A stretch of 64,000 nt of DNA from the NCBI GenBank assembly GCA_029378245.1, contig JARKIF010000081.1, positions 1 through 64,000 on the forward strand, read 5' to 3'. Positions 52,977-63,302 of the stretch are shown here, one piece after another; position 1 is the first letter of the stretch; each line of letters starts with the position of its first letter. The DNA is from Roridomyces roridus. Taxonomy: Eukaryota; Basidiomycota; Agaricomycetes; Agaricales; Mycenaceae. The translations under genes and the position numbers were made by a program. The notes beneath the pieces are model-generated. The model had not been told where the DNA came from, did no database searches, and saw only the letters and a program-made list of their open reading frames with translations.

Positions 52977-54864
52977 TCATGAACCAGCTTCCTCCGCCCC
53001 ACTCCCACCCCCATTCCCATTCCCATTACCATTACCATTCGACGACGAAGAGTCCTTCACAGTCGCAGCAGCCCCCGCCCGGTCCTTGGTCAACAACCGG
53101 TCAAAGAACTTTTTCAGCACCTCATGCTGCGTCTGGTTATCCCCAGAAGCAGACGTCGGACTCGGCACAGCGGCAGGTATTGGCGAACCACCTGAACCAC
53201 CTGCTGGCCGGGGTGAGTTGGTGGAGGCTGCGAGGCCTGCAGGTCGGCGGCTCGCAGGAGCAGCAGCACGAGGCGGCGGCGCGCTCGAACCTCCACTTCC
53301 TCCGATACCAATTTCCATCTCCGATAAAACACGGTCGACGGTGGGGAGGTCGAAGCTGGGGATGCCGAGAGGACCGACAAGTCCGGCTGCTCGGCTCGAG
53401 TCGGTCGGATCGCGAAAGGCACCTCGCGGATCTCGGTCTGGTTTCTTGGCGTTCTCGTCGTAGTTCTTGGACAGGAATACTTGCTCTGGTACGGGGTTGT
53501 TGAGTGGCGGGAGCGGTGGAGGCTGAAGAAAAGATGAGCATTTTTTTTTTTGGAAGTTGACGACGCCTTGTTACCTTGATACCCTGGTCGGGTACGAGGG
53601 CGCTGAACATGGCCTGTGCACCGTCTGACGGCAATACATCCTCGGCTTCAAAATCACGATCCCAAGCGTCCGCCCAGCTACGCGCCTCAAACTCCTCCCG
53701 CATAATGGTGATCTTTCCCCAGCTATCCCAGCCCGCAGGGACGACGATACGGTCTCGATCGAGATAGTTTGGCTTCTGGGTGAAAGGAAATGGATTCCGT
53801 ACAGGAGCTGGGGCCTCTGCGCCAGAGGCAACTGCAGGAGATGGTGCAGGTGGAATGAAAAGCATATGCAGGGCATATTGCCGCAGCGTCTGCAAAGTAG
53901 CTTGGTGCTGTGTTGTATAAAACAAACCCGCGCCATCTGCATTTAGTGTCAGATGTAAGAAGAAGAAAGAGGACAATGACGAACATTTCAGGCAAATAGT
54001 CCGCAGGACTTGCATGACACCGTCTGTGCGCTCCTCCCATTCGCCGCCCTTGCCGCGCACCATGCCGCCCATACCCGAGGCGCTCGCACCAAGATCGCTC
54101 CCCTCGTCAATCAAATCCGCCTTTGTGCACACGACAACAATTGGTACACCCGCGGAATTATGAGTGAATGTCCCCGGACCCAGTGGTAGTAGTGTGCTAC
54201 CAGAGACGGAAGATGCGGTTGCGACGGGGTCAGTCGAGGGTTCAGAGTAATGTTGTAAATGTGCTTGCACTATTGCAAGTTCTGTAAGCGGCGACAAGAG
54301 GACAGATAGATGGCTCACGTCGCTCACGCGACTCTTCGCGGACGATTTCAAGCTCTCGTGCAGTGTCACCGCGGGCCCAACCTTCTACCCATTGCAACCA
54401 CGTCTCGAGCTCCTCGACAAAAGTCCACGGACGCGTCCAATCGAGCGCAATCATAACGAGGGTGTGGGGCAGCGCCGTTCGGGGTGGAACGAAATGGGGG
54501 AGAAGAGAGGTGTATTCTGGGGAGGAAGAAGGCACCGTGTAAACGGAGAGTCGCGCAATTGTGTCTATGAACGCGTGATAAGTCGGTGCAGCGAATTTTT
54601 CATACGAACAAGTGCACCCTCGTCGGCTTCGTCGCGCACATTTGCAAAGTCATAGCCAACAGCAAAGTCTGTCCTGTGGTCGTCCTTTTCGTCCGCTGGG
54701 GGCTTCTGTAACAGCCCAGCCATGAGGGTCGACTTTCCGGTGGATGGCTGCCCCAAAAGAAGGATTTGTTTGGAGGGTATAGAGCGAGAGGATGAGACCG
54801 AGTCCAGGATGGAACCCCAGAGATCCTGTGGAGGAGCCTCTGGCGAGGCTGGGCGCGAGTCCAT
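52977..54864 (-). CDS. Cytoplasmic dynein 1 light intermediate chain
   Basis: The subunit that links the dynein motor heavy chain to cargo adaptors. Start MDSRPASPEAPPQDLWGSIL at 54864. The Ras-like domain has a P-loop QILLLGQPSTGKSTLMAG, VGYDFANVRDEADEGALVR and, after introns, TVPSSSPEYTSLLPHFVPPR, LVMIALDWTRPWTFVEELET and VPIVVVCTKADLIDEG (the NKxD-like TKAD). Family-specific TQHQATLQTLRQYALHMLFI, FPFTQKPNYLDRDRIVVPAG and WDSWGKITIMREEFEARSWA follow. The C-terminus is Ser/Pro/Gly-rich with an (NG)n run and EVLKKFFDRLLTKD, which resembles the adaptor-binding effector helix. Several short introns. Intact. Confidence 0.85.
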
Positions 54865-54933
54865 GGCGCGTGTCGTGAGCAAAGGCGTTTTGGCTTTGGT
54901 CGTGATTATGTCAAAAGTTACTCTGCTTGCTCC
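54865..54933. promoter_or_regulatory. Bidirectional promoter of dynein LIC and THO subunit 3
   Basis: Only 69 bp separate the start codons at 54864 (minus) and 54934 (plus). No TATA box was seen. Confidence 0.55.
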
Positions 54934-56185
54934 ATGCCGCCAAATGGCAAGGACGAAGATGACCTCCCCGAACCCCAGCGACCGCCATCTCCGCCCATCC
55001 ATACTACGTTTGCGACGCGTGGCATCCTCGTATGGCTACTCTCTGTGGAATGTTCTTTCCTGACTTGCTCAACTTAGCCACCCAACTTTCCTGCCCTCAA
55101 ACCTCGCGATATCCGCTACCACAGTCATCAGGCGATGACCCATGTCGCCTGGAGCTGCAACGGAAAGCGTCTTGCAGCAGTCGGAATCGACAAGACGACC
55201 CGTGTCTGGTTTCCGGAAAAGGGCGTGCGTCCTCGAGCCGCCTTGTAAGCCAAGGTGCTCAAATTACGCGTAGATGGAGCTCAAGCAGGCCGCTACCTTC
55301 TCTGGCGCCCACTCGGACGACGTCGACTACGTGTCTTGGAACCCCACTCACCCAGATCTCTTCTGTACATCCAGCCAGAAGGATCGTCGTATAGTTTTCT
55401 GGGATGCACGACAAACACGAAACATACAGCAGTGTAGCCTCAAAGTTTCGCCAGTCCAAACCAACTACTCGCCCGATGGGCGCACGCTGTTGTACACGTC
55501 GGTCGGCAACCAGCTCTTCTTCCTCACGCTCGGGAAAGAAAACGAAGAAGCCAAGGAGATGTGGCATCCCGCCCCAAAAGATCCAGTCGTCGGTTCGACG
55601 GCTGTGTTCAACCATGCTGGCGATGGTGTGGTACTGACGCATAATACGGAACACTCTCTCCGTATCATCGACTATCCGAGTCTCGCCTTGCGCGAGAACT
55701 ATGCAGCCCACGTAGGCGGATGCGTGGCCGTTGCACTCGACCCCCGTGGCCGGTATCTCGCATCGGGCGGGCACGACTCGATTGTCAACGTGTTCGATCT
55801 CTCAGAGTCGATCTGCGTGCGCACCATTACCAGCTGCGAGTGAGTTGTTGTTTTTCTGCTCATTCTTACGTCTGACTGGTGTGCAGAAACAGTATCAATG
55901 GGATCAGCTTCTCGCACGACGGTGAATACCTCGCTATTGCCAACTCGGGCACATACGTCGATATTGTGCGTGTTTCTCTCTTACTCGTGATCTCGGCTGA
56001 CTGTCTTGTAGTGCGCCACGGAAACGGGTGCCTCAATGCACCGCGTCCCTGCGCTTGCACCTGCACCGACGGTAGCATGGCACCCTAGCAAGTACATTGT
56101 CGCGTATTGTGGTCAGACGCGTCTGCGAGAAGGTGGACCGCCACCTATGGCTGTCGTCAGTTTGTTTGGGTTAACGGACGCGTGA
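54934..56185 (+). CDS. TEX1: THO complex subunit 3 (Tex1/THOC3), WD40 protein
   Basis: WD40 propeller subunit of THO/TREX, which couples transcription to mRNA export. ATG at 54934 (MPPNGKDEDDLPEPQRPPSP), intron at about 55033-55078, then PALKPRDIRYHSHQAMTHVA and KRLAAVGIDKTTRVWFPEKG. Another intron leads to QAATFSGAHSDDVDYVSWNP, SQKDRRIVFWDARQTRNIQQ, the Tex1-like LKVSPVQTNYSPDGRTLLYT, GGCVAVALDPRGRYLASGG and NVFDLSESICVRTITSCE. Introns at about 55841-55886 and 55967-56011 are followed by the end GGPPPMAVVSLFGLTDA (TGA 56183-56185). Seven-blade size, all joins in frame. Confidence 0.8.
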
Positions 56186-57054
56186 AAGAGGCTTTTTGTA
56201 CACATATGGACTTGATTTAGGTAGAACACAAAAGAAAAAGTCGCGTCAATTGTTTGATCGCCGACGCGTCTTGTTCTCTTCCACATGAGTGAAATTGCAC
56301 ATTTTCGCCCTCCGGCCCAGCAACGCAACACCAAGCTCAAGTCAGCTGCATAGACACTGCTGCCATCCGTTCTTTCTGACAATAAATTTGCAGATATCAA
56401 GTTAGACAATGTGCAGTACGCGTCCACTGGTGTCGTGCAAATCGACCAAACTGCTCATAATATCCAACCAAAGAACTGCTCGAAACCGGAATCCGACGTC
56501 GTTGCCCAAGGGGAGAGGTTCAAAGTTTGTGGTCGATGCAAGATGTGAAAACTACACACCTTCTTGCGTACAAGTTCTAACAGCCACTCAGCGCGCGTTA
56601 TTGTGATTCTAGATGCCGTTAGCCATTTCCTGGAAAGGGTCGTTCATCGCTGACCCTACAAACAGAGAAGAAGGATTGGCCAAAGCATAAACCGCGATGC
56701 GAGCTCCAGGCTTCGCAGAACGCCATGGCTGAAGAAGCGGATGAGCTGAATTTCGAATGGGCGCTTGGGCAGGCGCCCACTTTGTCGATGGGGGCGATCC
56801 AACCGCTGCTGGTGAGTCATTTAAATGTCTAGTAGTACGCGCCTACTAATTTTCTCGTTCCAGCACGAATGGGTTACGACGTACCGGCCCTTGCTCTGCC
56901 TTTCTCTCCTGTATGCTCAAGGACTGTGGGACCGCCCACCCTGCCAACATCCCTCAATCGACGAGCCGCAAGTCTTCTACGTCCCTCTATCCACGGTGCC
57001 GGGAATCTCAGAGCAGACAAAGGCGCGCGCTGCGTTCCACATTGGTAACAAATG

Positions 57055-57223
57055 TTTCTCGCCTTAGTCGGCCTAGTCTCGTATGCACTGAAGGTGCTGC
57101 CAGGAAGTGGGATGATCCGGGCGGTTTGTTCGCTTCGGCGATCAGAACCGACTGGTCAGGACGGTTTGTTCGCTTCGGCGATCAGAACCGACTGGTCAGG
57201 ACGCGTGCCGCTGGGACGACCCA
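57055..57223 (-). repeat. Retrotransposon repeat B2 with an extra 40-bp subrepeat
   Basis: Matches B1 (57461-57589) from tttctcgccttagtcggcct to gggacgaccca, but contains an additional tandem 40-bp unit (ggtttgttcgcttcggcgat...), giving two copies at about 57118-57157 and 57158-57197. A 75-bp unique piece (57224-57298) separates it from A2. Confidence 0.8.
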
Positions 57224-57298
57224 GCTGGCACGGCTCTGGCAGACCCTTCAGTGCCTGAAGGTGTCCCAAATATCATATGTAGGTGTGCGGTGGGTGGG

Positions 57299-57460
57299 AC
57301 GAAAAACTAAATCTTGCTATGCAGCTGGAGAACACGAGCGCCGAGTCGGTGTAGTCGCGACCAACACGCGAATGCTTTGTTTGGTCGCTGCCGCGCTCGT
57401 GCCGGCCTCCTGCAAGAAACACTACATCCACGGCTCGTGCCTCGCGAGTGGATCCGTGCT
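57299..57460 (-). repeat. Retrotransposon repeat A2 (internal copy)
   Basis: 162 bp from acgaaaaactaaatcttgct to gagtggatccgtgct, identical by eye to the terminal copy A1 at 62688-62849 and in the same orientation. Confidence 0.85.
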
Positions 57461-57589
57461 TTTCTCGCCTTAGTCGGCCTAGTCTCGTATGCACTGAAGG
57501 TGCTGCCAGGAAGTGGGATGATCCGGGCGGTTTGTTCGCTTCGGCGATCAGAACCGACTGGTCAGGACGCGTGCCGCTGGGACGACCCA
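57461..57589 (-). repeat. Retrotransposon repeat B1
   Basis: 129 bp matching B2 except for one missing 40-bp subrepeat. Directly adjoins A2. Confidence 0.8.
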
Positions 57590-57679
57590 TCGACAAGCTG
57601 TAGGCGCGTCCCCGAGGCACGCGGGACACCCCACGACCAAGCCTTCAGCTTGTAGTACCTAGCATTCATGTGTCTGTAT

Positions 57680-58786
57680 TTACAAATCTAAAAATTCTGC
57701 GTGTAAGGGTGCTAGAATGTCGATCCGTCGCCAATAGTCCAAGAAGGCGTCCGACTTCCATCGACCCATCTCTTTCACGATCGAGGGGTTCACCCCCGCG
57801 AGGAGCAGCTGCGTTGTCCCGCCGATGCGGAAGCTGTGGCCGGTGAAGATTGGGAAGCCTAATTTCGACCAAATCTCGTTGCATCGGTCGAGGAACTTCT
57901 TGCGAGTGAGGTAGATGATTGTGCTCGCCGCGTCCGTGTGTGAGAACAGCGGTTCGTCGCTGGGAATGGTGTTTATGGAGAGGTGGGCCTCGACGGCTGC
58001 GATTGGGTCTGACCGGGAGCTTTGCCGGCAAAGCATGGCGTCGTCTCCCTTCTCGCGGTGTGTTTTGGTCCACGGGAGGTGCAGGATGCGTGAGCCTTCT
58101 TTCGTCGAAGGCGATTTCAAATCGGAGACGAGGGGAATGTGGCCAGCTTTGAAAGTGGTCTGGTTCGACGAGAGCATCTCCCCGATACGGAGTTGGCCCC
58201 AGAAGGCACAGCAGGCTGCTGCGAATACCACTGCGTCCTTCGGGTTGCTGTGGTTCAGGTGGGTGTCGAGGGCCAGTAGCATGGGCTCGGTCACCGGCGG
58301 TCTCGGGTTCTTCCTTGACGACGCCGGCGTCATGTGTTCGACTCCGCGGAGGGTGTAGCGTAGTCGGATGCCTCCTTTCCATTCAGCGTCGTTGGTAATG
58401 TGCCAAGCCTTGACTGCTGCAACTGCACCCCTCGCAGTTCCCCCAGAAATCTCGCCGGCTCTCGAAGCTGCGAACGCGCATAGTAGGAACTCGCCTGCTG
58501 GGAGTCTGAGCTCGTGTGCTATTCCTTCGGCGTCGCAGAACCGGTGGAAGGAGGCTAGGCCCGAGTTGTACTTCTTGAGCGTCGACTCTGCCCATGCACT
58601 TTGTATCGCCTTCTGTACCCTCTTTTCGGACTCGTTCGATAGTGCGTTCAGGCGTGGTCGCGATGAGGGCCGAGGTTTGTGTTTTGGTGCGAATGCGCCG
58701 TATCGTGTGCGGGCAAGGTCGGCGAGGGTGCTCTTTGCTGCTTCTCTGGCTATGTTTTCGATGTCGAGCATTGTAGTTGTGGTCAA
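57680..58786 (-). CDS. Tyrosine recombinase of the retrotransposon
   Basis: 368 codons, start MTTTTMLDIENIAREAAKST. The SAM-like N-terminal domain (ESEKRVQKAIQSAWAESTLK, SGLASFHRFCDAEGI) is followed by the catalytic domain. The first Arg is in CAFWGQLRIGEML, the second box GHSFRIGGTTQLLLAGV (HxxR), then MGRWKSDAFLDYWRR with the likely nucleophilic Tyr. All four hallmark residues (R, H, R, Y) are present. It would integrate a circular DNA intermediate by site-specific recombination, which explains the missing target duplication. Confidence 0.85.
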   Translation of the reverse strand: MTTTTMLDIENIAREAAKSTLADLARTRYGAFAPKHKPRPSSRPRLNALSNESEKRVQKAIQSAWAESTLKKYNSGLASFHRFCDAEGIAHELRLPAGEFLLCAFAASRAGEISGGTARGAVAAVKAWHITNDAEWKGGIRLRYTLRGVEHMTPASSRKNPRPPVTEPMLLALDTHLNHSNPKDAVVFAAACCAFWGQLRIGEMLSSNQTTFKAGHIPLVSDLKSPSTKEGSRILHLPWTKTHREKGDDAMLCRQSSRSDPIAAVEAHLSINTIPSDEPLFSHTDAASTIIYLTRKKFLDRCNEIWSKLGFPIFTGHSFRIGGTTQLLLAGVNPSIVKEMGRWKSDAFLDYWRRIDILAPLHAEFLDL

Positions 58787-58846
58787 GAGGAGTTGGTGCT
58801 GATCGCTTCATTATGCAAGTTACATTAAAATTGGTTCTCAGTCGGA

Positions 58847-60928
58847 CTACAGTTCTTTGTATTTTACTGAATGCTCAATGTACTCTGTTAAGTGCTCTGG
58901 TATTCTTGGTGGGTTAGGGTAGAGTAGCTTCTTCGCTCCGAACTGCCCGCGGGAAGGGGCGTCTGCTAGGTTCTTGGCCGACTCCACCCATTCTATGGAG
59001 AACCAGATCTCGGCCTCCTGGTATAATCGCAGGATGTTTCGCAGTATCGCGTTTTCCTGAGCGTTATACGACTTGCCCGCCGCCAATGCCCCGATGACAC
59101 CTTGGTTGTCGGAGCGCAGCTTGAAATGTGCATTGCGGATGTTGGATGCGATGATGGTGCGAAGGGCCAACTCGATGGCTACCATTTCACCCCACCCGAT
59201 GCACCGTCCTGCCGAGAACCAGCCTGGTTTGTAACTCCATGCTAGCCACTTGCCGCGGAAGACAAAACCGATGCCCCAACTTGTTGATGCGTCAACGTAA
59301 ATCTCGTCCGGGTCGGCTGGTGGAGGTTCCCGGATGTGGAGGGTTACATGGGGTTGGCTCAGGGTCTCGCGCCACCACTCGATGTCCTCCGCCACCTTTG
59401 CCGATATTGTATGTTTGACGAAATCGTTTCTGGCGTTTGCAAAGGAGGCGGACAGGCGATAGATCGTGACAAGGTGTGAGCGACCGAGCTTGACGACAAG
59501 GGAGCAGTGCTCGAGTGTGCCGACCACGTTCTCGGCCTCGGTCTTGGAGACTTTGGTCCCCGCGTTCCAGTGGGAAATCTTCCGTAGGTACTTCTGCCTC
59601 TTCAATTCTGGTAGCGAGACTGTACGCTCGGCGATGTTCCAGTCAAAGCCGATGTACGCGAAGAACGTCCGGAACGGGAAGTGTTTGTGCTCCTCCCACG
59701 GCCAGCCGAGGTCGTCTGCGACCTCGAAGAAGATCCTTTCGTCGTACTTGTAGACGAAGCGGCCAAAGGCATCGTGGCCCTCTGGGTATCGGAAGAACAC
59801 GAAGTCATCGACCCATTTGAGGATCTCGTCGATGGAGAGGTATCTGAATATTTTGACCAGTAGATCAGCGATTCTCCCGAAGACTCCTGGTGCACTAGTC
59901 GCTCCGAACGAGAAGACATTGTCGAAGTAGACTTTGCCCTGCCACTCAATCATGAGCTGCGGGCGGTCTTCAGGTTTTGTGGGAACGATGCGAAATGCGC
60001 TCTTAACGTCGAATACAGTGGCTTCTGTGCCTCGTGGTGCACGGGCGATGATTATGTAGCATTGAGCGAAGGAGCCCCAGTCACACGAGAAATTATCCTT
60101 GTCTATCTGTGAATTGACAGAGGGTATAGCGGGGTTGTTGTATGGGAAGGAATGGTGGTTAAACATGCGCCATTTGCCGTGAGGTGGGTCCTTTTGCAGG
60201 CAGCCGACCGGCGAGCATCGAAATGGGCCTATTAAGCTCTCAAGAAATACTGGATCGAAGGGAGGTGAGATGCGTCCAAGTTGGCACTCGTTCAAGATGT
60301 AATTCGTGATAACGTCCGGGTGTTCAAGTGCGGACGTGAGATTCCGGGGTATATATGTCTGTCTCGTTCGCTGATTTTCGTCTAGGCCGTGTGCAAAACC
60401 TGTACGTATTCCTGCCGGGATATCGCTGTACTCCGCCTTGATGCCCAACTCGGCAATCCAGTGTTCCCACCGGTCTGCTTTGAGGGGCGTGACGATAGGG
60501 AACAGCTCAGAACGACGGGCAGTGTTGCGAAGAATGAGCAGGAGACGCGTAACCGGGAGCTCCGGCGCCACAGAGGGTGCAGAAGTGGTTGAATTTACAT
60601 GGCCCACTGCTGCAACCTTCATTGGAGTTATAACGGAAGCACGGTCGAATGCCGTGGACTGGGGGAGTAAAGCCGCCTTTAGCGCCTCCGCGGATGCACC
60701 ACTTCCCGTCTTGTGCCTGGCACTGCCTGCTTGCATGATCCGTCCCTGCGCAATACATGCACCGGTTGTCGGCGCGTGCTGTTGGTGGCGGTTGGCGTTG
60801 GCGAGTGGGGCCGTATGCGTCGTTCCGGCTTTTCGGTGCAAATTGGTCTCGAAATGGGCCATCGCGAAAGGAGCTTTTGCCCGGCGCTTGCAGGCGCTGG
60901 GCTTGTGCGGTATTGGTTCCGATAGCAC
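58847..60928 (-). CDS. Reverse transcriptase-RNase H of the retrotransposon
   Basis: An open frame of up to 693 codons; the functional part probably begins near 60700 because the upstream end overlaps the gag frame by about 420 nt. RT motifs: KWRMFNHHSFPYNNPAIPSV, VFDVKSAFRIVPTKPEDRPQ (first catalytic Asp), NVFSFGATSAPGVFGRIADL and ILKWVDDFVFFRYPEG (the VDD catalytic pair). The RNase H domain follows with IYVDASTSWGIGFVFRGKW, WGEMVAIELALRTIIASN and LRSDNQGVIGALAAG (D-E-D). The type is that of DIRS/Ngaro elements rather than Gypsy. No integrase or protease is present. The gag overlap suggests frameshifting, re-initiation or splicing for its expression. Confidence 0.85.
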   Translation of the reverse strand: MLSEPIPHKPSACKRRAKAPFAMAHFETNLHRKAGTTHTAPLANANRHQQHAPTTGACIAQGRIMQAGSARHKTGSGASAEALKAALLPQSTAFDRASVITPMKVAAVGHVNSTTSAPSVAPELPVTRLLLILRNTARRSELFPIVTPLKADRWEHWIAELGIKAEYSDIPAGIRTGFAHGLDENQRTRQTYIPRNLTSALEHPDVITNYILNECQLGRISPPFDPVFLESLIGPFRCSPVGCLQKDPPHGKWRMFNHHSFPYNNPAIPSVNSQIDKDNFSCDWGSFAQCYIIIARAPRGTEATVFDVKSAFRIVPTKPEDRPQLMIEWQGKVYFDNVFSFGATSAPGVFGRIADLLVKIFRYLSIDEILKWVDDFVFFRYPEGHDAFGRFVYKYDERIFFEVADDLGWPWEEHKHFPFRTFFAYIGFDWNIAERTVSLPELKRQKYLRKISHWNAGTKVSKTEAENVVGTLEHCSLVVKLGRSHLVTIYRLSASFANARNDFVKHTISAKVAEDIEWWRETLSQPHVTLHIREPPPADPDEIYVDASTSWGIGFVFRGKWLAWSYKPGWFSAGRCIGWGEMVAIELALRTIIASNIRNAHFKLRSDNQGVIGALAAGKSYNAQENAILRNILRLYQEAEIWFSIEWVESAKNLADAPSRGQFGAKKLLYPNPPRIPEHLTEYIEHSVKYKEL

Positions 60929-62668
60929 GGATTTGGGCTTCCGTCCGTGTCTGTACGTCTTGCTGGTAAGCTGATTCCCATTTGTGCGGTTGCCACGCTG
61001 ATATGTCGAAATGGTTGCGGACCCATTCTCGCACGACCATATTGTGGTACAAACGGCATGCGCCGAAGTGAGTCGAGAACTCCGGGCGCGTCCGCAGCTG
61101 TTGGAAATGTGTCCGGAATTGCTGGGCGATGAGGGGCGCGTCCCTACGGGGCATGTAGTATTCCTCGATAGCTTGTACGAGCGTATCGCCGGCGAGGACG
61201 AAATCTACCGCCGTAAGCGCTACGTCACCAGCCCCGTCGTTTTGCAGTTCCTTGGATACGAGTATCCCATCGCGCATGAACAATCCTCTCTCCTCTTTTC
61301 CCGTCCTCTCCGCCGCCTGCCGGCATTTGTCTGGTGTTAGTTCTGACAGCCAAAACATCTTTCGCAGGCCCTCCTCAGCATTCTTACGGAATGCGTTCGG
61401 GACGACCAATGAGAAGGCCGGTAGAAGGACCTTCCTCGTCGGGTCGTCGCTGGGGACAGCCGTACCCGCCCACAGCGTGCTCTGCCTCTCGTTCGGTGGT
61501 TTTGCTGCTCGTGCACCAGTCATGGGTGGAAGGGGGTGGAGGTAGTAATTGGCGCGCGGGGCGTTGGCACTGGTCTGCATGCCTGCTTACATCTTAGTCA
61601 GTCTCTGCGGGAATGCGGGCCGCGACGAGGGAATGCGGTGGTAATGGCTTTATTGGAATGCGTATGGAATGCGTGGGAATGCGTATGGAATGCGGAATGC
61701 GTAAAGATTGCGTAGGGAATGCGTAGGCAGTGGTGCGAGATCCGACGCTCGGGTCTGCCGCATGATACGGGGCGTAGAGGAGGAAGTTCGGGCTTACCTT
61801 GTTGTTTCATTAGGTTTTGCATGGCCGTTGTTGTCGCTGAGCTGATCAACTGCTCCAGCTGCGACTTCGTGAGCGTGACGCGCTCCTCGCCGTCGTCGTG
61901 AGTGCTCCGAATGTCGTTCATCGGGGAGTCTTGCGCCCAGACGCCTGTGGGTGGGCGTATCGCTCGCGACGAGGTTGGGGATAGCGGGGGAAACTCTTCT
62001 TGGGCGGCCATGTTGGCGCTGAACGCGACGCGACGGCCGTGGTTTGTGCCTGCCGATGCCGAAGCGATCGCCGCGTCTGCGTCGTGCAGCGAGAGAGCTG
62101 GAAGTGGTACACTCTTGCGTGGTTTCTTGGGCAGTCGTTGTGGTGTGGCATTCTGGCCGGGAGTCCGCTGTTGCTGTGTTCTCTTCCTGGTGCTAGCAGT
62201 GCCGGGTGTGGTCGTCCCAGCAGCCGATCGCGACCTGGCCCTCTGTCGTCCCTTGGCTTTCCGAGTAGAGTCGGCAAGCGGGGAGGATGCCGCAATGCTG
62301 GGTTGTGTCATCGGGGACGATTGAGCGTCGCCCTGCCTCGGTCCTGTTTCCTCCATGTCGCTGTCCGACTGTAGGGCCTGTTGTTGGGACGGGTGGTTGC
62401 TCGTCTCGCTCGCTGGCTGCCTGTCTTCCTCTTCCTCCTCTTCGTCTTCCTCGTCATCCTCCTCTTCTTCCGCTATTGTCTCTGTCCCGCCACCTCTGGC
62501 CACCGACGGAGCGGGTGTCCGTCCCGTTTGAGCCTTCCCTCCGCGGGGGGTCCCTCTCGGCCGGCGAGCCGTGGCTGCGGCGGGTATACGCTGGTTCATG
62601 AGTCTGCTTTGCTGGGTGATTTTGGTCGTCGCTAGCGTCTTGGCGGCTCGCGCTGGTGTCTCTGCCAT
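60507..62668 (-). CDS. Gag-like protein of the retrotransposon, two exons
   Basis: The first frame starts MAETPARAAKTLATTKITQQ (62668) and is disordered and charged, with a Glu-rich run and basic patches. A donor GTAAGC at about 61797, directly after MKQQ, and an acceptor at about 61575-61585 would remove roughly 215 nt rich in GGAATGCG repeats. The second frame (from 61580: MQTSANAPRANYYLHPLPPM) has a helical capsid-like region (KMFWLSELTPDKCRQAAERT, FRTHFQQLRTRPEFSTHFGA) and C-terminal zinc fingers: CMYCAGTDHASRQC (knuckle-like) and CFRYNSNEGCSSGPCKFNHF (CCCH-like). It ends HSSQHCPSF at 60507. The splice is my inference; the two frames could also be separate proteins. Confidence 0.7.
61611..61730. 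repeat. GGAATGCG(TA) minisatellite inside the gag intron
   Basis: About ten spaced copies of ggaatgcg, several as ggaatgcgta(t/g), in roughly 120 bp. It is confined to the proposed intron between the two gag frames. Confidence 0.75.
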
Positions 62669-62687
62669 TTCCGTGTATGTTGAGGGA

Positions 62688-62849
62688 ACGAAAAACTAAA
62701 TCTTGCTATGCAGCTGGAGAACACGAGCGCCGAGTCGGTGTAGTCGCGACCAACACGCGAATGCTTTGTTTGGTCGCTGCCGCGCTCGTGCCGGCCTCCT
62801 GCAAGAAACACTACATCCACGGCTCGTGCCTCGCGAGTGGATCCGTGCT
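62688..62849 (-). repeat. Retrotransposon repeat A1 (terminal copy)
   Basis: 162 bp identical to 57299-57460. It forms the right boundary of the element against the MYND gene, at gtgct|gaaccaag. Confidence 0.85.
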
Positions 62850-63302
62850 GAACCAAGTGCAAGTCGTACCCATCTCCGAACTACGTGCAGCCGCGACGGA
62901 CCGCACGCATCGCATGTACGACCAAGATTTGGTGCATATTATCAGCGACTTTGACCGGCACCTCGCGGATCGCCAGCGGGTGGCCGTGGCTGCTTCGGCG
63001 GCCCCTTTCTTCCGCATGTCGATGGTCCTTCATTCGGTTTACTTTCATAATGGGATTGGTGCGATGCAGTTTCACAAGAATTGGTATTTTGAGCATGATC
63101 GGAGGATGGATTATTCGGGGCAGTGGCAGCCTCCGGCTGGGGATTTGATTGGCTTGGGCTGTTGCAGGAGACTGTCGCTGCTGGGAAGGGTTGGAGTCGT
63201 TCGGATGTGAGCTTTTAGACTGCTAAGTTGCTTTTATTCTTCTTTATAGTCGCCAACCTTTTCTTCAGGCATACTACAACTCGAACATCGCAAACATCAC
63301 CA

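Larger units (their letters stand above)
57055..62849 (-). mobile_element. Tyrosine-recombinase retrotransposon with Ngaro-like split direct repeats
   Basis: A 5,795-bp element read on the minus strand: a 162-bp terminal block (62688-62849), gag-like, RT-RNase H and tyrosine-recombinase genes, then block B1 (57461-57589), an identical copy of the 162-bp block (57299-57460), and B2 (57055-57223). This A1-ORFs-B1-A2-B2 order is the split-direct-repeat layout of Ngaro-type elements. There is no target duplication, as expected for recombinase-mediated insertion. The two A copies are identical by eye and the three genes look intact, so insertion was recent. A methyltransferase gene as found in DIRS1 elements is absent. 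Confidence 0.85.
56285..63210 (+). pseudogene. MYND zinc-finger protein gene split by a YR retrotransposon
   Basis: Start MSEIAHFRPPAQQRNTKLK (56285). After introns (one at about 56543-56590, another at about 56610-56660) the zinc finger reads VCGRCKIARYCDSRCQ and KKDWPKHKPRCEL, matching the second half of a MYND motif (C-x2-C, YC-x3-C, H-x3-C). A helical region follows: LNFEWALGQAPTLSMGAIQP, WVTTYRPLLCLSLLYAQGLW. Coding stops at 57054, where a 5,795-bp element begins, and resumes at 62850: the codon interrupted at AAATG|G joins in frame (GNKW-NQVQVVPISELRA), with no base gained or lost. The C-terminal half includes YDQDLVHIISDFDRHLADRQ. Near the end the best frame shifts once (DWLGLLQETVAAGKG), so the stop (63210 or 63216) is uncertain. 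Confidence 0.7.

Noticed and set aside
62656..63210. 184-codon frame joining the retrotransposon terminal repeat to the MYND C-terminus
   Set aside because: Its first third is the 162-bp repeat A1, which also occurs at 57.3 kb; the frame is an accident of the insertion.
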